59,801 nt of DNA, taken from positions 1-59,801 of the forward strand of contig NZ_JAQRFK010000016.1 in NCBI RefSeq assembly GCF_028598745.1. Reading direction: 5' to 3'. The DNA is from Xenorhabdus sp. IM139775. GTDB lineage: Bacteria; Pseudomonadota; Gammaproteobacteria; Enterobacterales; Enterobacteriaceae. The translations under genes and the position numbers were made by a program. Under the pieces are notes generated by a model that saw only the letters and a program-made list of their open reading frames with translations, did no database searches and had not been told where the DNA came from. Positions 50,590 to 59,567 of this stretch are shown here, in pieces. Position 1 is the stretch's first letter, and every line of letters begins with the position of its first letter.

Positions 50590-51357
50590 TTATGCCGTCG
50601 ATTCAAGAGGACAGTCGTGACAATTTCCTACTCCGGGCAGTTTATTTCTTTGGCAGCAACAGCGGCGTTGTATGACATCATTTTTCATAATCACAGTACG
50701 ATAAAGCGGGTTATCCCTGCCATCAGGCAGAGTTTGTGCAAAGAAAAGATTCTGGATTAATGTATCATATTGTTCTTTATCCATTCTTTTTTTAAAGTTA
50801 TTTAAGTACCAATGCATGACATAACCAATGTTATTCCACAATAAACGTCCATTTATTCCTCGATAAGACTCAATTTTCTCACACACAGGCATAATGTGCC
50901 GGTCTAGCATAGAGTGATAACGTTCCAATAAAGACACTGATTCATCTAACCATGTTAATTGATAATAAACAACATTTGGCCTGCCTGTTTCATGAAACTC
51001 AATTTGAAAAAGGTTATGATCTGTATCAACAGCCTGCGGATATTCCAATAACATCAGCATCATTGGCGGAACAATTAAGCCAAAATACCACTGAGCCCAT
51101 AAAGAATAAAGTCCTTTATGATTTGGCTTTAATTCATTGTGGCTATAATATGAATTCTGGTAACTTTTCATCAATAATGAGAAATTTTCATCATTCGACC
51201 ATTGATAAAACCGCATACTTTCCAACGGAATATTTTTTGAGTTTATTTTTATTGATGAATTAAAATGACTAAATGCGCCATCAAATAGGTTAGTGATATC
51301 TTCAATCGTTACTTCAGATGCTACCTTAATAGAATTTTGATTATTTTCATTTGTCAT
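50590..51357 (-). CDS. fhuF: FhuF-like ferric-siderophore reductase
   Basis: A 255-residue cytoplasmic iron-sulfur protein. The C-terminus carries the FhuF signature CC-x10-C-x2-C, with cysteines at 234, 235, 246 and 249, ligands of a [2Fe-2S] cluster. E. coli FhuF (262 residues) reduces ferric hydroxamate siderophores, fitting the hydroxamate pathway next door. It lies between the ATPase and decarboxylase genes. Internal motifs WYFGLIVPPMMLMLLEYP and NIGYVMHWYL also fit the family. Confidence 0.9.
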   Translation of the reverse strand: MTNENNQNSIKVASEVTIEDITNLFDGAFSHFNSSIKINSKNIPLESMRFYQWSNDENFSLLMKSYQNSYYSHNELKPNHKGLYSLWAQWYFGLIVPPMMLMLLEYPQAVDTDHNLFQIEFHETGRPNVVYYQLTWLDESVSLLERYHSMLDRHIMPVCEKIESYRGINGRLLWNNIGYVMHWYLNNFKKRMDKEQYDTLIQNLFFAQTLPDGRDNPLYRTVIMKNDVIQRRCCCQRNKLPGVGNCHDCPLESTA

Positions 51358-51429
51358 TCCATGCTCTCCTGTCGCCTATTATCAACCTTAACCTATACCT
51401 AATAAACTTCAAGTTGCACCTTCAAGTAC

Positions 51430-51448
51430 GATAAGTATATATTCTATC
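51430..51448 (-). promoter_or_regulatory. Candidate Fur site upstream of fhuF
   Basis: GATAAGTATATATTCTATC matches the Fur consensus at 12 of 19 positions, with good outer arms (GATAA and TATC). It overlaps the end of the ATPase gene, 73 bp before fhuF. Confidence 0.35.
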
Positions 51449-52262
51449 ATTCATTGATTTTATATTTAGGGATAATCAATGGCTTATTGGATTCAGGATC
51501 ACGAATAATCCGGCATGCCAAACCAAATACATCAGCAATATTCTGTACTGTGACAATTTCCTCCGGGACACCTTCAGCACAAATTTGCCCCTCTTTCATC
51601 ATAATCAGACGTGAGGCATAGCGCAGGGCCAAGTTAATATCATGCAAAACCAATACCAGCGTTTTACCTTGCCGATGCAGGCTCTGACAAAGGTCAAGCA
51701 GTTCAATCTGGTGAGAAATATCCAAATACGTGGTTGGTTCATCTAGCAAAATAATCGGGGTCTGCTGTGCCAGTGTCATGGCAAACCACGCACGCTGACG
51801 CTGGCCTCCAGACAGTTCACTCACTAAACTTTGCGACATATCCCATAAATCCACCGCTTTCAGCGCGTCATTAACCACTTTTTCATCTTCTGCCGACCAT
51901 TGGTGCAGGAAAGATTGATAAGGATAGCGCCCACGAGAAACAAGATCATAAATGGTCAGTGCCTCAGTGATCGCAGCCCCTTGCGTCAGCAATGATAACT
52001 CGCGCGCCACTGATTTAGGTTTATAACGGTGGATATTGGCTCCGTCCAGCAAAACTTCACCACGTTGAGGCTGCATACTGCGACTGATCGCTCGCAGTAG
52101 TGTTGATTTCCCACATCCATTCGGGCCAATAATGACACTGAACTCACCGTCATGAATGGCAAGGTTAATGCCGTTAATAATGGTTTTTTTACCATATGCC
52201 AGTGAAAGATCATGGGCTTTTAACCGTGAAGCCACTTCTGGGGAATAAGCATCCGATGACAT
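51447..52262 (-). CDS. Ferric-siderophore ABC transporter ATPase (FepC/FecE type)
   Basis: A 271-residue ATPase. Walker A GPNGCGKST is at 46-54, signature LSGGQRQR at 150-157, Walker B IILLDEPTTYLD at about 170, switch His in VLHDINLALRYA. It resembles FepC more than FhuC by eye. It would energise the two permeases encoded directly upstream; its ATG shares one base with the preceding stop. Confidence 0.92.
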   Translation of the reverse strand: MSSDAYSPEVASRLKAHDLSLAYGKKTIINGINLAIHDGEFSVIIGPNGCGKSTLLRAISRSMQPQRGEVLLDGANIHRYKPKSVARELSLLTQGAAITEALTIYDLVSRGRYPYQSFLHQWSAEDEKVVNDALKAVDLWDMSQSLVSELSGGQRQRAWFAMTLAQQTPIILLDEPTTYLDISHQIELLDLCQSLHRQGKTLVLVLHDINLALRYASRLIMMKEGQICAEGVPEEIVTVQNIADVFGLACRIIRDPESNKPLIIPKYKINE

Positions 52263-53311
52263 TATCGCGTTCTCCTTAATTCGGCATACAGTAAATACAT
52301 CAAATAGACGCCACCAACTACCGCCGTGATCACACCGACCGGCAAACGCGCTGTCGTTGGCAATAACAAAGTGATTAAATCAGAAACCAGCATCAGCAAA
52401 GCGCCCACCAGTGCAGTACAGAATAGTGCAGAACCTTTATTCCGTACCAGCCGGCGGGCAATTTGGGGGGCAGATAAAGCGATAAATGCAACTGGCCCGA
52501 CAACCAATACCGACATGGTGGCAAAAGTCACGGCCAGTAATATGCTGGTTATCTGGATAAGGCGCACAGGTACGCCAAGGGTATTGGCGATATCATTGCC
52601 CAAATGGATATAATTCAATTGCCTGCCTAGCCAAAATAAAACAGGAATAAACAATACCATGCCGCTAATCAGTACCACATTTTGCCAGTTCTGGCTGGCA
52701 AGGCTGCCCCTCAATAATGCTTTCAGTTGTTGAGCTTGCTCAAGGCGGATATTCGAAGAGGCAAATTCAACAACAGCCGTGCACAGTGCAGCAATCGCAA
52801 TTCCCGAAATAATGATCTTGTTAGCCTGCATATTTCCAATGCCGGCACCACTACCGAGATAGATTAACAATACGGCAATGATAGCGCCTGATAATGCTCC
52901 CACTGGAACAGGCAATACATCAGGCCAAACAACCATTGCCATGACGATACCGACTGCCGCCCCGCCGTTAACACCGATAATATCTGGGCTACCCAGTGCA
53001 TTACGGATCGTAAGCTGAAACAGGGAACCAGAAAGTGCCAATGTTATTCCGGCTCCGATTGCGACTAAGGCTCTCGGTAAGCGGATCTCTGTTAAGATAA
53101 AGGCTTGATAAACGGTTTCGGTCAGTAGAAAAGGATTATCCATCCCTTCCCTGCCCATTGCTAAAGAGAGATAAAAAAGCCCTACCATCAGCAGCAACAT
53201 GGAAAAAACGATCCTGCTGACCTGCCATGCAGGTGCAATAAAAACCGTATTTCCCATCTTAAATGTTTTAGTTTTTGGTTGTCTCACCGGAGAATGAATC
53301 AATGTCATCAT
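52262..53311 (-). CDS. Ferric-siderophore permease, FecCD family, second subunit
   Basis: A 349-residue inner-membrane permease with about nine or ten helices. FecCD motifs include LPRALVAIGAGITLALSG, NALGSPDIIGVNGGA and GPVAFIALSAPQIARRLV. An N-terminal basic tail (RQPKTKTF) precedes the first helix. It starts right after the first permease gene ends and pairs with it as a FepD/FepG-type heterodimer. Confidence 0.92.
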   Translation of the reverse strand: MMTLIHSPVRQPKTKTFKMGNTVFIAPAWQVSRIVFSMLLLMVGLFYLSLAMGREGMDNPFLLTETVYQAFILTEIRLPRALVAIGAGITLALSGSLFQLTIRNALGSPDIIGVNGGAAVGIVMAMVVWPDVLPVPVGALSGAIIAVLLIYLGSGAGIGNMQANKIIISGIAIAALCTAVVEFASSNIRLEQAQQLKALLRGSLASQNWQNVVLISGMVLFIPVLFWLGRQLNYIHLGNDIANTLGVPVRLIQITSILLAVTFATMSVLVVGPVAFIALSAPQIARRLVRNKGSALFCTALVGALLMLVSDLITLLLPTTARLPVGVITAVVGGVYLMYLLYAELRRTR

Positions 53312-54322
53312 TTACCCCGCCATCATCTTTTGGGCGCGGCTTTTCGCCACCAGATAAAGTAGAGGTGCCCCAATACTCGCCGTAATAATGCCAACCATGA
53401 TTTCTTCCGGCGCTATCAGTAATCGGGCAACGACATCGGATATCAACAGCAAACAAGCGCCAGCAAGCAGGCAATAAGGCAGCAACCAGCGAAAATCATT
53501 ACCCACCAGCGCCCGCATTAAATGAGGTGCGGCCAGGCCAACAAAAGCAATTGGCCCCGCCATTGCTGTCGCCGCCGCCGCTAACATGGTGGCAGTCAGC
53601 AAAGACAAGATTCGGGTTCTGGCAACATTAGCCCCCAATGAACCCGCAATCCCTTCGCCAAAAACCATCACATTCAGGGAAGCTCCCAGGGAAAGCGCCA
53701 ATATCACGGCCAATAACAAATACGGGATCAACAAACTGGCTTCACTTAATGACATGGAGCTTAATGAACCAATCGACCAAAAACGATAATTGTCCATCAT
53801 CTGTGGATACAGCAAGATGACGCCTTGCACCAGTGCAAACAGGCAAGTATTAATGGCCGCGCCAGTTAAAACCAATCGGACGGGGTTGGTATTACGTGAT
53901 CCACCACTGAGCAGGTAAAACAAAAAAGTAGACAGACTTGCACCGATAAATGCGGTCCAGAATCGAGGTATTTCCTCTACAACCGGAATAAAGGAGAAAC
54001 AGACCACTGTCGCCGCAGCGCCCGCATTGACACCCAACAAGCCGGGATCGCCCAGTGGATTGCGCAATAATCCTTGTGTGACCGCCCCCGCTAATGCCAG
54101 CGCTGCCCCCGCCATTAGCCCAATCAGTGTGCGTGGTTCACGCGTATTGATCACTAAATCGTAATAACTGCCACTCTCTCCCAACCAATAATGGTGCCAA
54201 ACGGCTGACAGCGGCAATGATTTGGAACCCAGACTTAAGCTGGCAGCAATGCAAAAACAAGTCAGTACGACCATGAATACTAACCCCAAAATAAGGGCGA
54301 TCCGCCGTTTAGGGTTCATCAT
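53312..54322 (-). CDS. Ferric-siderophore permease, FecCD family, first subunit
   Basis: A 336-residue inner-membrane permease. Motifs EPRTLIGLMAGAALALAG, NPLGDPGLLGVNAGA and GPIAFVGLAAPHLMRALV identify the FecCD/BtuC family. It overlaps the binding-protein gene by 14 bp, so expression is coupled. Confidence 0.92.
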   Translation of the reverse strand: MMNPKRRIALILGLVFMVVLTCFCIAASLSLGSKSLPLSAVWHHYWLGESGSYYDLVINTREPRTLIGLMAGAALALAGAVTQGLLRNPLGDPGLLGVNAGAAATVVCFSFIPVVEEIPRFWTAFIGASLSTFLFYLLSGGSRNTNPVRLVLTGAAINTCLFALVQGVILLYPQMMDNYRFWSIGSLSSMSLSEASLLIPYLLLAVILALSLGASLNVMVFGEGIAGSLGANVARTRILSLLTATMLAAAATAMAGPIAFVGLAAPHLMRALVGNDFRWLLPYCLLAGACLLLISDVVARLLIAPEEIMVGIITASIGAPLLYLVAKSRAQKMMAG

Positions 54323-55352
54323 GTTTTGCTATCTCCTGCTTCAATAATTCCTGTTTTAATAGCGGCATAAATTTCGGCAATCCCCAGCGTAAACTCAGCG
54401 GAGAGCCATAGGACATGGACATGACAATTGACTGATCGGTCAACGGAATATATCCCCCCCGCTTAACCGCACGAATGGAACGAAATAAAGGTCGGGCTTC
54501 CGTCTCTTGACGCTCTTTTTCACTGTTATACCAAGTGACCAGTATATCTGCGCCATTCAGTAAGTCAGCGTTCTCCAAACCGATATTGGCGGCAAAATTG
54601 CCGAAAGGGGCGGTCAACGTATCCACCAATGACAGCAGGGATAAACCAAGGTGTACCAACGTATCAACACGAGGGTCGTTTTTAACGTAGATCGATAAGG
54701 TATTACTGGTTGTTCCCGCTTTAATATAAGCAAAATGATAACGTGCAATATTCGGGATAGTGTTTCCTGCCTGAGTCAGCATATTATCCAGTTCAGCAAT
54801 CAGTTTTTTACCTTGTTCTGTTTTATCCAACACTTGCGCTACCAGCGTAATCTGTTGCCGTGGTGTTGTTTGCCACGGTTTTTCTGGATAGGCAATGACC
54901 GGTACAAAATGGGATAAGTGATCGTAATTTTCCTGCGTAATACCCGATTGCGTTGCCAGAATCAGATCCGGTTGCATATTGATGATTTTTTCAACATCCA
55001 ATTCAGGATACATTTCAATAATGGCAGGCAATGTTGCGCCACGACGTTCGATCTCTTCCCTAAACCACGGCAAATAGCCTTCGGGATCGCCACCCCAGCG
55101 ATGGGACTCAATACCAATGGGGATAATGCCCAAATCCAATAAGATATCTTCTGATCCCGTTCCCAATGCCACAATCCGTTGCGGCGGTTGGTTAATCACC
55201 GCCGTGCCCAGCACGGTGGTGACTGTTTTCGGGTAACCAACGGTATTCGTCGGTAATTTGCCTGGCGTTGTCGCGTGATCACAACCTGCCAGCAAACTCA
55301 CCAGTAATATCAACGGTACGGCGATCCGCATTTTGCAACGTGTCAAAGCCAT
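54309..55352 (-). CDS. Ferric-siderophore binding lipoprotein (FecB/FepB type)
   Basis: A 347-residue periplasmic binding protein. The signal ends in lipobox LLAGC (Cys24, or Cys17 from a second Met at residue 8), so it should be lipid-anchored, which is unusual for Gram-negative FepB/FhuD proteins but seen in relatives. The rest is a class III helical-backbone fold (PPQRIVALGTGSEDILLDLG, YPELDVEKIINMQPDLILA). AAAGGG lies upstream of the start. It follows the receptor gene by 79 bp. Confidence 0.9.
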   Translation of the reverse strand: MALTRCKMRIAVPLILLVSLLAGCDHATTPGKLPTNTVGYPKTVTTVLGTAVINQPPQRIVALGTGSEDILLDLGIIPIGIESHRWGGDPEGYLPWFREEIERRGATLPAIIEMYPELDVEKIINMQPDLILATQSGITQENYDHLSHFVPVIAYPEKPWQTTPRQQITLVAQVLDKTEQGKKLIAELDNMLTQAGNTIPNIARYHFAYIKAGTTSNTLSIYVKNDPRVDTLVHLGLSLLSLVDTLTAPFGNFAANIGLENADLLNGADILVTWYNSEKERQETEARPLFRSIRAVKRGGYIPLTDQSIVMSMSYGSPLSLRWGLPKFMPLLKQELLKQEIAKHDEP

Positions 55353-55431
55353 TGCCTGCCACCCTTTACTGCTTGTTGCTTAACTTGTTGCCCAAATAGA
55401 TAAAAATACATTGTCGCCGTCCGTGATTTAG

Positions 55432-57690
55432 TTAGAACTTGTAACTCAAGGTTGCTTCGACGTTACGTGGTGCACCATAGTAGTACTGGGTGTAACTCCC
55501 AAACGAGGTATAGTATTTCTTGTCAAACAGGTTATTCAGCTTCACCATCAGGGAGAGATCCGGTGTGAATTGATAACGTCCCATCAAGTTAACGGTAGCA
55601 AAACTGCTTTGGCCATCCTGATGTTTTCCTTTAGGGCTACTCAGCTCCCGACGTGTTTTACCCTGCCAGTTAATACCGCCACCCAACGTTAAATCGTTCA
55701 TCATGCCCGGCAAGGTATAAGTCGTGAATAATTTGAATAAACGATTCGGGTCTTCCGTATTAGTGCGCTTACCGCCTGGCATGGTGGCACGGAATTGGGT
55801 GTAACCCGCATAAATACGCCAATCATCGGTAATTTGTCCGCTGACTTCCGCTTCAAAACCCCGGGTTTTTACGCCATTAGTGGCATAATAGACTCTGGTA
55901 TTTTTAGGAATTCCAGCCGCTAACGGTTTTTTAGAATTATCTTCCGCCGTGTAGTTATTTTGGCGGATTTCAAAGAGTGCCAATGAATAATCAAGGCCGT
56001 TATCAAAGGCCACACCTTTCAAACCCAGCTCATAATTTTCGCCTGAAACTGGTTTAAGCAGTTGGTTATTGCGATTGATTCGGCTTTCTGGATCAAAAAT
56101 TTTGGTATAACTGCCATAAACAGCGAAATCTTGTGTAATGTTGTAAACCAATCCACCATATGGCACAACTTCATGTTTATAGTCTGCATTTTGTGGTGTA
56201 CCAAAACTATCACCACGGGTTTTCCAAGAGGTGACTCGTCCACCGAGGATCAATGTCACAGGATCTGCCAGAGAGAGTTGAGTGACGGCATAACCGGCGG
56301 TTTGTTCGATATAACCATCAGATCCGGTTGTTCTCTGTTGACTCCAAGTTGGTTCGGCATACCCCCATGAAGAGCGAGTAAAATCACCTAAGTATTTACA
56401 ATTATTTCTTTTCCCTGTACTCGCCTGATCTTTTTGGTCTGGATTTTTCTCAAGCATACAGTTGGCATTATAATAATCATTCTGGAAATTCTGCTTTTGG
56501 TAATTCAAGCCAAAGCTGGCGTGATGGGTACGACCCAATAACCCATAGTCACCATTGAGTTGTAAATCAAAATTACGCTGGCGACGAGCTCCATCAATCA
56601 AGGTCATATTACCCGGATACATTCCCTCATTAGTGACACGATCAGGATATCCCGTTGCCCATAATACTTTCTGATCAAGCGTGTTGCTGTCATAAGTAAA
56701 AGTGCCTTTCACGCTCCAGCCATTATCAAATTTGTGCTGCAAGCTGGTAAAAGCAGAGAACGACCGTACCTTAGAGAATGCCCAATCAGGTGCATAGCTG
56801 TTACTGCGTTTGTAATGACTTTTGCTGCCATCGTTAAAATAAATCGGCAAGCCACCAAACATCCCACCACGGGTATGGTTGATTTGGTAATCAGTCCCAA
56901 TGGATAACAAGGTATTCTCTGTCAAATCGGCTTCCAGAATGCCGTAGAAAGGATATTTTTCATGTTTGTCACGGTCAATAAATGAATTGGAACGCTCATA
57001 GGCGGTGACAAAACGTCCCCTGATTGTCCCGTTTTCATTTAATGGGCCAGATAAATCAAGGCTAGTTCGCCATTTATCCCAAGAACCGCCCCCCAACGTA
57101 GCTTCACCACGAAAATCACGGGTCGGACGTTTGCGGATCACGTTCACTGCCGCAGAAGGCGTACCCGGCCCGACCATTAAGCCCGCAGCACCACGCACCA
57201 CTTCAAGGCGATCAATGATGACCGTATCCAGCAGGTTATCGCCATAGTTAAAACGAATGTCGTAAAAAGTCGGGACACCATCACGCAACATATTTCTGAC
57301 CGTCATTCCTCTTGAAGAGAAAGTGAAACGATCGCTGTCGGCCTGATGGACGGTCATACCTGTGATACTGTCGATGGCACTTTTCACGCTATTTAGATTT
57401 TCATCCAGCATACGTTGCTTGGTCATGACGCTGACGCTTTGCGGTGTTTCACGCGCAGATAAATTCAACCCTGTCGATGTCACCATCGAAGAGGTGTTAT
57501 ACATGCCGGTGTCTTCCGTGATACCTTCATGTTCCGACGATATGGGTGCTGCCGTTACGATAATTTTATCGTTCTTTCCTTGTGTTTCCTCTGCCATCGC
57601 CACACTATTTCCCGCCAAAATCAGCGGGATTATCAAAGAAAGCACGGTTCTTTTGGTCAAATGATTCTGTTGCAAAATTGAATTTGTCAC
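55432..57690 (-). CDS. TonB-dependent siderophore receptor (FhuE/FoxA-like)
   Basis: A 752-residue outer-membrane receptor. Signal peptide cleavage is near AMA|EETQ (residue 33). A TonB box-like IIVTA is close to the mature N-terminus. The plug domain has RETPQSVSVMTKQR and IDRLEVVRGAAGLMVGPGTPS, diagnostic of siderophore receptors. The beta-barrel ends in the usual C-terminal aromatic (ATLSYKF). Resemblance to hydroxamate receptors such as FhuE is by eye. Adjacency to hydroxamate genes supports uptake of the locus product. Confidence 0.93.
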   Translation of the reverse strand: MTNSILQQNHLTKRTVLSLIIPLILAGNSVAMAEETQGKNDKIIVTAAPISSEHEGITEDTGMYNTSSMVTSTGLNLSARETPQSVSVMTKQRMLDENLNSVKSAIDSITGMTVHQADSDRFTFSSRGMTVRNMLRDGVPTFYDIRFNYGDNLLDTVIIDRLEVVRGAAGLMVGPGTPSAAVNVIRKRPTRDFRGEATLGGGSWDKWRTSLDLSGPLNENGTIRGRFVTAYERSNSFIDRDKHEKYPFYGILEADLTENTLLSIGTDYQINHTRGGMFGGLPIYFNDGSKSHYKRSNSYAPDWAFSKVRSFSAFTSLQHKFDNGWSVKGTFTYDSNTLDQKVLWATGYPDRVTNEGMYPGNMTLIDGARRQRNFDLQLNGDYGLLGRTHHASFGLNYQKQNFQNDYYNANCMLEKNPDQKDQASTGKRNNCKYLGDFTRSSWGYAEPTWSQQRTTGSDGYIEQTAGYAVTQLSLADPVTLILGGRVTSWKTRGDSFGTPQNADYKHEVVPYGGLVYNITQDFAVYGSYTKIFDPESRINRNNQLLKPVSGENYELGLKGVAFDNGLDYSLALFEIRQNNYTAEDNSKKPLAAGIPKNTRVYYATNGVKTRGFEAEVSGQITDDWRIYAGYTQFRATMPGGKRTNTEDPNRLFKLFTTYTLPGMMNDLTLGGGINWQGKTRRELSSPKGKHQDGQSSFATVNLMGRYQFTPDLSLMVKLNNLFDKKYYTSFGSYTQYYYGAPRNVEATLSYKF

Positions 57691-57728
57691 TCTATTTATC
57701 CCGTTACCAAAATGATTTGTTGTTATAT

Positions 57729-59567
57729 TTACCTTGATATTTCCATCATTACATCTGCCTCAAATACGACAGAGTACCTTTCTCGCAAAGCGTGAAGCGG
57801 GTTCACTAAGGTTCCGGCAAATTTCAGATTCTTTTCGCGATCATCCAGATCGATCATCTGTTGGTTATTCGCCATTTGCAGGCGATTCAGACAAGTACGG
57901 ACAAAATCGTGCTTAAACAGATCAAATTTGCGGAATTTTTCTATCTGATGCCGATGTTGTGATTGATAGCTGTGAACACAGTGGGCAACCAATTCCCAAA
58001 AACGGGCTTCTGACAAGGCTGAGTGTTTTTGCAACAACGGAACCAAATAGCGGAAGAAACAGTCAAAGATATCGAGGAAGATATAGTTGATCTTCATCTC
58101 ATCCTTGATGGTGACATGCAGGAAACGCATCTCTTCGGGCAATTCAAGATCGCCATTCAAAATGGCAATTTCTTCGCCAATATCTTTCATCAGCATTTTT
58201 ACCGGTACATTGTTTTCCAGTATCAGCATCAAGTTTTCACCATGTGGCATAAAGACCAAATCGTAGGTGAAGAAAGAACGCAACAGTGGAGAAAGGTAAG
58301 CATCCAGATAGCGTGATACCCAATCTTCCACGGATAGACCTGAATCTTGAACTAAAGCAGCAACAACCGAATCACCTTCTCGGTCAATATGTAACAGTGA
58401 AGCCATAGTCATTAGGCGTTGACTCTCTTTCAGGATAGTCATGGGGCTTTCACGCCATAGTGCAGACAGCATTTTTTTATGCGGGTTATCCTTCTTGATG
58501 GCGGATTCAAAGTAGTGGTTGAAATAACCCATTGCTGCCCGTTCCCTCAATATAGTGAAACCCTTTTGCTGGAAGAAGGGATCAGCTTCAATCAAGTGAC
58601 CAAGCCACTCATTGACTTGTGGAGTCGTTACCATACTGTGTGGATCTAATCCGCGCATAAATCCCATATTGAGGACTGATAATGCGGTTTTCACATAATT
58701 TTTCTTCGGCTGGCTGATATTGAAAAATGTGCGAATAGACTGTTGGGCCAAATAACGGTCATGACCTTCACCCAAGTAAACAATTTCCTGTTTGGCAATA
58801 TCTGCAGCGAAGCTAATGGCAATACGGTGCTTCCATTGCCAAGGGTGTAGAGGCATCAGATAATAATCAGACAGCATTAATCCTAATGACTGCATTTGCC
58901 GCTCAAATTGAGCGGGCAAATATTTATCTAATTCTTCTGCTATTAACGTTGAGTAAGAGAGAGAAGAGAGTGCAGAGAAAATGGTTTTATTTCGATGTAC
59001 TGCAATCCAGATTAATGTTACTGGATGGGCGCTTTCTGGTGCGTAATCCAAATAGTCATCAGCATCAAAACCAATTCGTCCATTATTGGCAATAAAGACA
59101 GGATGCCCCTCGTTCATTGATGTTTCTACCGTCTGATAATCTGCTTGAGTCAAATCCTGTGCAGTCAGTCGGTTTTTTTGATATTTAAAGGCATGACCAT
59201 AGAGGGTACTGGAAATTTCATCGAGATAAATTGGCAGTAACTTCTCAGAAATATCCAGCAATGGGCGCAGTTCAATAATCAATTCGATAGCATCCAGCGG
59301 TTGAAGCTGACCATAGCTAAATTTGGATATTGACGCAACATCAATATCCAAGTGATCAAGCTGGTAGGCTTGTGCTTGAAAATAGTATTGAAAATTATCC
59401 AGCTCAATAGCGTAGTTTTGCCCTTCACCATCATGGACTGGGGTAATCAGTTTTTCGTGACAAAGTTCGCGCAATATTTTTGCTACAAGATGTCGATTGG
59501 CATGCAGCCAATTTTCCTTAGTTAAATGGGAGGCTTGATACCCCCAACAAGTATTCAACGAACGCAT
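57729..59567 (-). CDS. Stand-alone IucA/IucC-family NIS siderophore synthetase
   Basis: A 612-residue type C NIS synthetase, normal for the family (AlcC, DesD about 600). Motifs are GHPVFIANNGRIGF at 154-167, MPLHPWQW, FMPHGENLMLILEN and the C-terminal CLNRLQMANNQQ. It is collinear with the synthetase half of the fused protein at 45003-47411, roughly half identical by eye, but has no acyltransferase domain. It is the first island gene, 38 bp before the receptor. AAGGG lies about 9 nt before ATG 59567. It may do a second condensation, make a variant product or be redundant; sequence does not decide. Confidence 0.92.
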   Translation of the reverse strand: MRSLNTCWGYQASHLTKENWLHANRHLVAKILRELCHEKLITPVHDGEGQNYAIELDNFQYYFQAQAYQLDHLDIDVASISKFSYGQLQPLDAIELIIELRPLLDISEKLLPIYLDEISSTLYGHAFKYQKNRLTAQDLTQADYQTVETSMNEGHPVFIANNGRIGFDADDYLDYAPESAHPVTLIWIAVHRNKTIFSALSSLSYSTLIAEELDKYLPAQFERQMQSLGLMLSDYYLMPLHPWQWKHRIAISFAADIAKQEIVYLGEGHDRYLAQQSIRTFFNISQPKKNYVKTALSVLNMGFMRGLDPHSMVTTPQVNEWLGHLIEADPFFQQKGFTILRERAAMGYFNHYFESAIKKDNPHKKMLSALWRESPMTILKESQRLMTMASLLHIDREGDSVVAALVQDSGLSVEDWVSRYLDAYLSPLLRSFFTYDLVFMPHGENLMLILENNVPVKMLMKDIGEEIAILNGDLELPEEMRFLHVTIKDEMKINYIFLDIFDCFFRYLVPLLQKHSALSEARFWELVAHCVHSYQSQHRHQIEKFRKFDLFKHDFVRTCLNRLQMANNQQMIDLDDREKNLKFAGTLVNPLHALRERYSVVFEADVMMEISR

